Below, piece by piece: positions 35,749-42,650 of a stretch of DNA of 58,549 nucleotides (positions are counted from its first letter, which is position 1; each line of letters opens with the position of its first letter). The stretch spans positions 1-58,549 of the forward strand of contig JADLCF010000213.1 in NCBI GenBank assembly GCA_020847315.1, given 5' to 3'. The position numbers and the translations under genes are program-made. The notes beneath the pieces were generated by a model. The model saw only the letters and a program-made list of their open reading frames with translations, was not told the origin of the DNA and made no database searches. This DNA comes from Bryobacterales bacterium (lineage in GTDB: Bacteria; Acidobacteriota; Terriglobia; Bryobacterales; Bryobacteraceae).

Positions 35749-37361
35749 CGAAGCACCTCCACAATGGGCCCCAGCGCCAGCGCGGGAATAAACGCGAGCG
35801 CGCCCACAATCACCACCGTGCCCGCCAGGATGCCTACAAACAGTGGCGTATGCGTGGGCAGCGTCCCGGCGCCGGCGGGAATGATCTTCTTCCGCGCGAG
35901 TGAGCCCGCGATCCCAAGAACGGCCAAGGCCACCCAGAAGCGGGCCATCAGCATCGCAAGCCCACCGGCGATGTTCACGAGAGGAGTGTTGGCGCCGTAG
36001 CCGGCAAAGGCGCTGCCATTGTTATTGGCCATCGAAGTGAATGCGTACAGGATTTCACTGAACCCATGCGGCCCGCGGTCCTGCAATCCGCTCAACCCCA
36101 TCGGCGAGATCACCGTGATTGCCGTCCCCAGGAGCACGCAGAGGGGTGGCACAAGGATGGCGATGGACGCCATTTGCATTTCGAAGGCTTCGATCTTCTT
36201 GCCCAGGAACTCCGGCGTCCGGCCCACCATGAGTCCGGCGAGGAATACGGCGATCACCGCGAAGACGATCAGCCCGTACACGCCGGAGCCCACTCCGCCG
36301 AACACCACTTCCCCACACTGCATCAGGAAAAACGGCGCCAGTTCGCCCAGCGGGGTATACGAATCGTGCATGGAGTTCACCGCTCCGTTTGACGCGGCGG
36401 TGGTCGCCACGGCCCAAAGCGCGGAACTGGTTGTACCGAACCGCACTTCTTTGCCTTCCATGTTGCCCTGCTCCGCGTACACCGTCAGCAGGAGCAGCGG
36501 AAGGAAGATAGCGAGCATTGCGGCAAGCAGCGCCACGCCCTGGCGGCGGTCTTTCACCAGACAGCCGAAAGTGTGGCACAGCGCCGCCGGAATCAGCAGA
36601 AGGGCAAGGCATTCCGCGAAATTGGAAAATGGCGTCGGGTTCTCGAACGGATGGGCGGAATTCGTATTGAAGAATCCGCCTCCGTTTGTTCCCAACTGCT
36701 TGATCGCCACCTGGGAGGCCGCCGGCCCCATAGGAAGCACCTGCCCGGTTTCCGCCACGGTCACGTAGGGATTCAGGTTCTGAATCACGCCCTGGGACAT
36801 CAGGATGACCGTCAGCAACACCGAAAGCGGCAGCAGGATGTAGAGCGTGCTCCGCACCAGATCCACCCAGAAATTGCCGACGGTTTTCGTGCCCTGAGCG
36901 CTGAGACCGCGAGCGAGCGCGGCCATCACTGCCATTCCCGAAGCTGCCGAGACAAAGTTCTGCACGGTCAGCCCCGCCATCTGCGCGAAGTAACCGAGAG
37001 TGGTCTCCCCTCCGTAGCTCTGCCAGTTCGTATTGCTCACAAAACTTGCGGCAATGTTGAAAGCGGTATGCGCATCCACCGCAGGAAACGATTGGGGGTT
37101 CCACGGCAGGAATTGCTGGACGCGGAGCATGGCGTAGACTGCGGCAAATCCGGCGGCATTGAAAAAGAGGAAGGCTCTCGCGTAGCACTTCCAGGACATG
37201 GCGAGTGCCTCCTCCACGCCCGCGGCACGGTAAATCCAGCGCTCAAGCCCACAACTCCATCGTCCATCGTAGATCCACGCCATGTAGGAGCCGAGCGGCT
37301 TCACGCACAGCAGCAGGGCCCCAAGATAGATCGCAATCTGAACGGTATCGGCCCAACTCAT
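35745..37361 (-). CDS. kdpA: K+-transporting ATPase K+-binding subunit
   Basis: 538 residues with about ten membrane helices. KdpA is the K+ channel-like subunit of KdpFABC. The four selectivity-filter-like loops are recognisable: [59 protein letters not shown] and [19 protein letters not shown]. The start overlaps the kdpF stop (ATGA) and the end overlaps kdpB, so stoichiometric synthesis is likely. Confidence 0.97.
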   Translation of the reverse strand: MSWADTVQIAIYLGALLLCVKPLGSYMAWIYDGRWSCGLERWIYRAAGVEEALAMSWKCYARAFLFFNAAGFAAVYAMLRVQQFLPWNPQSFPAVDAHTAFNIAASFVSNTNWQSYGGETTLGYFAQMAGLTVQNFVSAASGMAVMAALARGLSAQGTKTVGNFWVDLVRSTLYILLPLSVLLTVILMSQGVIQNLNPYVTVAETGQVLPMGPAASQVAIKQLGTNGGGFFNTNSAHPFENPTPFSNFAECLALLLIPAALCHTFGCLVKDRRQGVALLAAMLAIFLPLLLLTVYAEQGNMEGKEVRFGTTSSALWAVATTAASNGAVNSMHDSYTPLGELAPFFLMQCGEVVFGGVGSGVYGLIVFAVIAVFLAGLMVGRTPEFLGKKIEAFEMQMASIAILVPPLCVLLGTAITVISPMGLSGLQDRGPHGFSEILYAFTSMANNNGSAFAGYGANTPLVNIAGGLAMLMARFWVALAVLGIAGSLARKKIIPAGAGTLPTHTPLFVGILAGTVVIVGALAFIPALALGPIVEVLR

Positions 37362-37450
37362 GAGAAGCTCTCCGGCTTAAACAAGGCCACAAAGAGGTAG
37401 ACGAGCAGGGCAATGGCGATCCCTCCCCCAAGAAGATAGAGAGGGTTCAT
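37358..37450 (-). CDS. kdpF: K+-transporting ATPase subunit F
   Basis: 30 residues forming one membrane helix: it starts MNPLYLLGGGIAIALLVYLF and ends with the KPESF sequence typical of KdpF. KdpF stabilises the KdpABC complex in the lipid bilayer. It is placed exactly before kdpA with a four-base overlap and overlaps the small ORF upstream by four bases. The length is normal for the subunit. Confidence 0.93.
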   Translation of the reverse strand: MNPLYLLGGGIAIALLVYLFVALFKPESFS

Positions 37451-37533
37451 CGGGCCGCCTCCGTTCCCCTGATGAACCACCAGGAAATCGCAAAGAACGC
37501 TACTGCAAGACCGATACAGAGCGAATCCATCAT
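37447..37533 (-). CDS. 28-residue membrane peptide upstream of kdpF
   Basis: 28 residues: an N-terminal MMDSLCIGLAVAFFAISWWF helix and a polar tail IRGTEAAR. GAGGG lies about eight bases before ATG 37533. Its TGA overlaps the kdpF ATG in an ATGA junction, the same coupling seen throughout the operon, which argues it is translated. Similar one-helix peptides precede kdpF in other bacteria and are usually unannotated or misnamed. A role as a second small KdpFABC accessory subunit is inference. Confidence 0.7.
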   Translation of the reverse strand: MMDSLCIGLAVAFFAISWWFIRGTEAAR

Positions 37534-37957
37534 TTCGCAAACCCTCATTTCACGAACCGGACAATTTCCCATCAACTTGAGATTAGGAATTCCCGGATAA
37601 AGGAATTGCAAGAAGTCCGGGAGCGGATATAAAGGATCTATCAAGAATTTCGCCTCCGGCTGCCGCGATGACGCTCGGCCGGGCGCGAGTCTCCCCCTTT
37701 CCACGCCCAGGCAGGCTTCCGGACCCTACCATGCCGGATTTTCTCGCCCGACGGAAGACTGAAGTCCGGGTGGAACGATACAATAGGCTTTGGCGCATTC
37801 GGGGAATGCCGGGAAGCTTGGCGCATTGCGCGGCTGTGCGCGCATTGCCCGGCCACGCGGGCCTCGCTCTCTTTTTGCGAGAGGCGTTCGCTCAAACGGC
37901 TCACGACCGGCCGTGAGCCGGCGGCGCTTGCGCCAGCACTCAAGGAGATAGCAACGT
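37534..37957. other. Divergent control region of the kdp operon and phosphofructokinase
   Basis: No credible ORF. On the kdp side an inverted repeat, CCCGGA (37592-37597) and TCCGGG (37616-37621), flanks an A/T-rich core containing GGAATT repeats and could be a regulator site. On the phosphofructokinase side a perfect 9-bp stem, CGGCTCACG (37897-37905) with CGTGAGCCG (37912-37920), sits about 38 bp before the start codon. A smaller GGCGC/GCGCC hairpin follows it. The ribosome site for the gene at 37958 is AAGGAG. No known riboswitch is recognised. Confidence 0.5.
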
Positions 37958-39142
37958 ATGGCCATCAAACGGATTGGCATCCTGACGGGCGGCGGCGACG
38001 TGCCCGGTTTGAATTCGGTGATCAAGGGCGTCGTCTATCGCGGGAGCGAACACGACATTGAAGTGGTGGGGATCCGCCGTGGCTGGGAAGGTCTCACCCA
38101 CGTGGACCTCGAAGATTTCGCGAGCACTCAGCGCTATATCCTCCCGCTGAACCGGGAAAACACGCGCACCATCGATCGCACGGGCGGTACGTTTCTCCAT
38201 AGCAGCCGCACCAACCCATCGAAGATGAAGGCGGTGCCGGAATTCCTGAATGCCGCGGATTATCCGAAGCGCTCCATCACGAAGGGTGGCTCGACCTTCG
38301 AGGCTTACGACCTTAGCAAGAAAGTCCTCAAGACCTTAGAGGACCTGCGCCTGGATTACCTCGTGTGCATCGGCGGCGACGACACGCTGAGCTACGCCGC
38401 GCATTTGCACGATCTGGGATTCAAGGTAATCGCGATTCCGAAAACGATGGATAACGACGTGCGCAACACAGAGTATTGCATCGGGTTTTCCACCGCCATC
38501 ACCCGAGCCACGGACGCCATCCAGCGGCAGCGCACCACCATCGGCTCGCACGAGCGCATCGGCATTTTTCGCGTCTTCGGGCGCGATGCCGGCCACACCG
38601 CGCTCTATACGGCCTATGTCACCTCCATCCGCTGCTGCATTCCCGAATTTCGCTTCAACGTGGACAAGCTGGTGGATCTGCTGCTGCGCGACAAGAGCCT
38701 GAACCCGAGCAATTATTCGTTGGTGGTGCTCTCCGAAGGCGCCGAGTGGGACGGCTACGAAGTAAAGCACTACGGCGAAGCGGACGCATACGGCCACCGC
38801 AAGAAGGCCAACGTGGGCGAGGATTTGAGCGAGTACATCAAGTCCAAGGTGAAGGAAGAAACGGTAGTGAGCGATCTCACCTACGACCTCCGCAGCGGCG
38901 AGCCGGATTTCATCGACAAGATGGTGGCCACCACCTTCGGCAATATGGCGATCGACGCCATCCACCAGGGCAAGAGCGGGTTGATGACCGCGATTTCCAG
39001 CGGCAAGTACGCCATGGTCCCCATTCCGGACCCGAAACTGGGTCCGCGGGCCGTCGAAATCGACACCATGTATAACGCGGACCGGATGCGCCCCAACTAC
39101 GCCAACACAGTGGGCTTGCCCATCTTCCTGGTGCAGGCCTGA
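37958..39142 (+). CDS. pfp: 6-phosphofructokinase, probably PPi-dependent
   Basis: 394 residues. The fold is clear: RIGILTGGGDVPGLNSVIKG, then GGDDT (139-143) and PKTMDND (161-167), and FRVFGRDAGHTALYTAY. ATP-dependent enzymes such as E. coli PfkA have Gly at the fourth position of GGDGS and Gly in PGTIDND. Asp142 and Lys162 here are the substitutions that mark PPi-dependent enzymes. It should therefore phosphorylate fructose 6-phosphate reversibly with pyrophosphate. This assignment is from residues, not from assay. AAGGAG lies about nine bases before ATG 37958. A strong hairpin follows the stop. Confidence 0.88.
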   Translation: MAIKRIGILTGGGDVPGLNSVIKGVVYRGSEHDIEVVGIRRGWEGLTHVDLEDFASTQRYILPLNRENTRTIDRTGGTFLHSSRTNPSKMKAVPEFLNAADYPKRSITKGGSTFEAYDLSKKVLKTLEDLRLDYLVCIGGDDTLSYAAHLHDLGFKVIAIPKTMDNDVRNTEYCIGFSTAITRATDAIQRQRTTIGSHERIGIFRVFGRDAGHTALYTAYVTSIRCCIPEFRFNVDKLVDLLLRDKSLNPSNYSLVVLSEGAEWDGYEVKHYGEADAYGHRKKANVGEDLSEYIKSKVKEETVVSDLTYDLRSGEPDFIDKMVATTFGNMAIDAIHQGKSGLMTAISSGKYAMVPIPDPKLGPRAVEIDTMYNADRMRPNYANTVGLPIFLVQA

Positions 39143-39152
39143 CGCAAGAACC

Positions 39153-39186
39153 GCGCGGAGCGCCGCCCCCTGCCGGCGCTCCGCGT
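39153..39186 (+). terminator. Strong hairpin after the phosphofructokinase gene
   Basis: A perfect 12-bp stem, CGCGGAGCGCCG (39154-39165) with CGGCGCTCCGCG (39174-39185), encloses an 8-nt loop. A G-T wobble at 39153/39186 extends it. It begins 11 bp after the stop codon. The following TCCCCTATCTT is only weakly T-rich, so it may act as a terminator or an mRNA 3' stabiliser. Confidence 0.65.
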
Positions 39187-39241
39187 CCCCTATCTTCCCC
39201 CGCCGCGCACTGCCCTGAGGAAGCAACGCCTTGAGGAAACC

Positions 39242-40564
39242 GTGCCGCCCGCGGCTTCGCGAGATCTCGATTTCATGAACGACGCACAGCAACGCTCCAC
39301 GCCCGCCGGCCCCCTTCCCTACCAGGAAGTGGTGGAAGCCCAGGGGCATTTGATTGACTCCCAGATTCTCGAAGTCGTATTCGACGAAGTGGTGCAATTC
39401 GGCGGCCGCTTCGAGGTGGAAGAATTCCGGATTGGCCGGACCAATGACGACCCCTCCTATCTCCGCTTGCGGGTGGAAACCCCCAGCGAAATTGCGATGG
39501 AGCGTCTGCTGCAGAACCTCAACACCGTCGGCTGCTACCCCGTAACCACCCAGGATGCGGCTTTGCGTCCGGTAGAGAAGGACCGTTGCGCGCCGGAGGA
39601 TTTTTACTCCTCCACGAACCATCGCACCATGGTTCGCGTCGATGGCCGCTGGGTAACCGTGGAAGATCAGCGCATGGATGCCATGCTCGTCGTGCGGGAA
39701 GGCCGCGCCTATGCCCGCCGCCTGCGGGACCTTCGCGTGGGAGACCAGGTGGTGGTGGGTTTGCGGGGCGTCCGCGTGATTCCAGAAGCCAAGGACCGGG
39801 ACCGCTCTTCGTTCGCCTTCATGTCGAATGGCGTGAGTTCAGAGCGGCAGGTGGAGACGGCGGTGCGCCAGGCGGCGGCGCTGATGGAACAAACCCGCGC
39901 CGCGGGCAAGAAAGTGGTTCTGGTGGCGGGCCCGGTGGTGGTGCATACGGGTGGCGTCAAGGCGGTCTCTAAGCTCATCCGCGCCGGATACGTGCAAGCG
40001 GTACTGGCGGGAAACGCCCTTGGCGTCCACGATATCGAGGCGGCCATGCTGGGGACCTCTCTCGGCGTGCGTCTATCCGACGGAGGGCTCGAAGAACACG
40101 GGCACCGCAACCACATGCGCGCGATCAACCGGATCTACCGCAGCGGCGGCATCAAGGAGGCCGTGGAGCAGGGGGTGCTAACCAAGGGCGTGCTTTACGA
40201 ATGCGTGCGCGCCGGTGTGCCCTTCGTGCTGGCGGGCAGCCTGCGGGACGACGGTCCGCTGCCCGAAACCGTCACCGATATGAACCGCGCGCAGGATCTG
40301 TACGCGGAGCAATTGCGCGATGCCGGCCTGGTGCTCTGCCTGGGCTCCATGCTGCATTCCATCGCCGTCGGCAATATGCTACCCAGTTGGGTGAAAATCA
40401 TTTGTGTGGATATCAACCCGGCGGTGGCCACCAAGGTTTCAGACCGGGGAACGGGCCAATTGCTGCCCGTGGTAACCGACGTCGGGCTTTTCTTGGAATT
40501 GATGGCCCGGACGCTCCACGCGGATGAGAGCGAGGGCGCGGGCCCCACGGAGAACGCGGAATGA
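39242..40564 (+). CDS. LOR/SDH-domain protein (TIGR00300 type), likely ornithine cyclodeaminase
   Basis: 440 residues. The N-terminal domain is typical of TIGR00300: EVVEAQGHLIDSQILEVVFD, FGGRFEVEEFRIGRTNDDPS. A central linker carries SSFAFMSNGVSSERQVE. The C-terminal Rossmann-like part has KKVVLVAGPVVVHTGGVKAV, NALGVHDIEAAMLGTSLGV and KIICVDINPAVATKVSDRG. Related domains, for example at the C-terminus of cyanobacterial AgrE/ArgZ, convert ornithine to proline with release of ammonia; whether this protein does so is inferred. GTG 39242 has GAGG about seven bases upstream. It overlaps queF by four bases. Confidence 0.8.
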   Translation: MPPAASRDLDFMNDAQQRSTPAGPLPYQEVVEAQGHLIDSQILEVVFDEVVQFGGRFEVEEFRIGRTNDDPSYLRLRVETPSEIAMERLLQNLNTVGCYPVTTQDAALRPVEKDRCAPEDFYSSTNHRTMVRVDGRWVTVEDQRMDAMLVVREGRAYARRLRDLRVGDQVVVGLRGVRVIPEAKDRDRSSFAFMSNGVSSERQVETAVRQAAALMEQTRAAGKKVVLVAGPVVVHTGGVKAVSKLIRAGYVQAVLAGNALGVHDIEAAMLGTSLGVRLSDGGLEEHGHRNHMRAINRIYRSGGIKEAVEQGVLTKGVLYECVRAGVPFVLAGSLRDDGPLPETVTDMNRAQDLYAEQLRDAGLVLCLGSMLHSIAVGNMLPSWVKIICVDINPAVATKVSDRGTGQLLPVVTDVGLFLELMARTLHADESEGAGPTENAE

Positions 40565-40965
40565 GTACGACAGGGTATACAGACAGCCACGCGCGCAGCG
40601 GAATCGACGCGCCGCTCCCGGCAATTGAGACCTGGCCCAGCCAATTCGAGGGATACGAGATCGAGACGGTGGTGCCGGAATTTACTTCGATCTGCCCCAA
40701 AACGGGGCTGCCGGATTTCGGCAGACTCACCGTCCGCTACCGCCCGGCGAAGAAATGCTTTGAACTGAAATCGTTCAAGCTGTATATTCTGGCATACCGG
40801 AACTTGGGCATCTTCTACGAGAACGCCATTAACCGCATGCTCCGCGACCTCGTGGATGTGCTTGAGCCGGTCGAAATCTCCGTGATTGGGGAGTTCACGC
40901 CCAGGGGTGGAATCTCGACGAAAGTATCGGCATCCTGGAAACAAGATTCCGGCGATCCGGCCTAG
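40561..40965 (+). CDS. queF: NADPH-dependent 7-cyano-7-deazaguanine reductase
   Basis: 134 residues, the short unimodular QueF. It reduces preQ0 to preQ1 in queuosine synthesis. The nucleophilic Cys45 and Asp52 are in FTSICPKTGLPDFGRLTVRY. The NADPH/substrate motif ELKSFKLYILAYRNLGIFYE is intact. ATG 40561 overlaps the LOR/SDH stop (ATGA). No other queuosine gene lies nearby. Confidence 0.95.
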   Translation: MSTTGYTDSHARSGIDAPLPAIETWPSQFEGYEIETVVPEFTSICPKTGLPDFGRLTVRYRPAKKCFELKSFKLYILAYRNLGIFYENAINRMLRDLVDVLEPVEISVIGEFTPRGGISTKVSASWKQDSGDPA

Positions 40966-40980
40966 ACGGCGCATCCGAAC

Positions 40981-42561
40981 GTGGCCAAATCCACTCAAGA
41001 CGTTTTGGCGGATCTCGCCGCAATCCGGGAACGGGTGGCGGAGCGTTACCCCACTGCATCCACCGGCACCGGCGGCGACAACCCGTCAATTGAACCGGCG
41101 CCCCTCGCCGACTTGCTTCCCTTGTTCGAGGCGCGCGACGCCGCGGAGGGCAAGATTGCTTCCGTGGGCAAGGTGAATCCTCGCCCTGGCGGAGCGCTCA
41201 ACTCCGTCATCCAGCTTGGGAAGCGGAGCATCGCTCGCGGCTTGGGCTGGTTCGTCCGGGAGCAGGTGGATTTCAATGCCGCCACCGTGCGCGCCATCAC
41301 GGAAACGCTCGAAGCCTTGAACGAAGTGAACCGGGGCTTGGCCGCGATTTCCGCGCGGCAATCCAAACTGCAGCGCGAGATGCTGGGAACGGAGGCGCTG
41401 CGCGCGGAGACCGTCGCGCACCTCCGGCAGGCCACTGATGCGCTGAGCGGCCAGATCCGCGCCGTTTCCGGACGCTTCGACGAGACAGCGAGGGAGATCG
41501 ACACCGCATTGCGGACGGACCTCGAACGGATCAAGTCGGGGCTGGAGCAACGCGCCGGCGCCACGGAAGCGGACCTCCAGCGGCTGCGGCAGCAAGCCGA
41601 CGCGCGAGCACGGGAGCGAGAGAAGGAAGACATCCGCCTGCTTCGGGCGCTGGCCGATATCCAGAACGCGGCGCAGCAACAATGGGGGCTGCTCGAACGG
41701 GAACTCCGGCAGGCCATGGAACAGCGCGGGGCTCTCGCGGAAGAGCGGTCTTCGGTGAAGGCAGCCGAGGCGGCGGAACACGCCATCGGCCGCATGGAAG
41801 CACTCATTCATCGGGAGTTGCGGCTCCTTCGCCAGCGCGTGGGCGGCATCCTCGAACAAGGCGGTGCTGGTAGGCAACCGGAGTTGGCGGCAACCACGGC
41901 GGCCCTCGCCATCGCGGGCGAAGCGTACGGGGCGGATTCACTTTCCTTCTCGGACCGGTTCCGCGGCACGGAAGACGATGTGAAGCGGAAGCTGCGCATT
42001 TATCTGCCTCGGCTGGATGGCTGTTCGCCCATCGCGGATTTGGGCTGCGGCCGCGGCGAATTCCTGGATTTGTTCCGGGAAGCGGGCGGCGAGGGGATCG
42101 GCGTGGAAGCAGACCCGGAACTCGCTGCGATCGTCGCGCGAAAAGGCCATCGGAGCTTTTCCGGAGATCTGTTCACTTTTCTGGCCGAACAAGCCTCGGA
42201 GAGCCTGGGCGGCATCGTTTGCGCGCACGTGATCGAACACATGCCGGTGGAAGCGCTGGCCCGCCTCGTCCGGGAATCGCACCGTGTTCTGCGGCCCGGC
42301 GGAATGGTGGTTTTCGAAACCCCCAACCCCGCCTGTCTCGCAATTTTCGCTACCTATTTTTATCTGGACCCCACGCACGCGCGCCCCGTCCCCTCGGAGC
42401 TTGCGCGCTATCTCCTTGAAGAGGCGGGCTTTACAAAAATCGAGGTGCTGGGGTTGCGTCCGGCCGAAGAGGAATTCCCGGAACTGAAACCCTTGCCGGA
42501 AGGTTTCCGTCAACAGTTCTTCGGTTATTTGGATTACGGCATCCTCGCGCAAAAATCGTGA
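40981..42561 (+). CDS. SAM-dependent methyltransferase with long N-terminal coiled coil
   Basis: 526 residues. The first third to half (about residues 80-300) is charged and helical, with repeated Arg/Glu/Ala heptad-like blocks such as RLRQQADARAREREKEDIRL, predicted to form coiled coils. The C-terminal methyltransferase has motif I IADLGCGRGEFLDLFREAGG, VCAHVIEHMPVEALARLVRE and VLRPGGMVVFETPNPACLAI. The layout recalls methyltransferases that terminate O-antigen chains (WbdD-like), where a coiled coil acts as a ruler. No kinase domain or polymerase partner is present, so the role is open. GTG start, 15 bp after queF. Confidence 0.78.
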   Translation: MAKSTQDVLADLAAIRERVAERYPTASTGTGGDNPSIEPAPLADLLPLFEARDAAEGKIASVGKVNPRPGGALNSVIQLGKRSIARGLGWFVREQVDFNAATVRAITETLEALNEVNRGLAAISARQSKLQREMLGTEALRAETVAHLRQATDALSGQIRAVSGRFDETAREIDTALRTDLERIKSGLEQRAGATEADLQRLRQQADARAREREKEDIRLLRALADIQNAAQQQWGLLERELRQAMEQRGALAEERSSVKAAEAAEHAIGRMEALIHRELRLLRQRVGGILEQGGAGRQPELAATTAALAIAGEAYGADSLSFSDRFRGTEDDVKRKLRIYLPRLDGCSPIADLGCGRGEFLDLFREAGGEGIGVEADPELAAIVARKGHRSFSGDLFTFLAEQASESLGGIVCAHVIEHMPVEALARLVRESHRVLRPGGMVVFETPNPACLAIFATYFYLDPTHARPVPSELARYLLEEAGFTKIEVLGLRPAEEEFPELKPLPEGFRQQFFGYLDYGILAQKS

Positions 42562-42650
42562 TCGCGCATCCCGGAATAATAACGAATGCATCTCCGGTGA
42601 GCGGGCGGCCCTCCGGGTGCTGCTATTATGGAAGATTGGGCAAATTTCTC

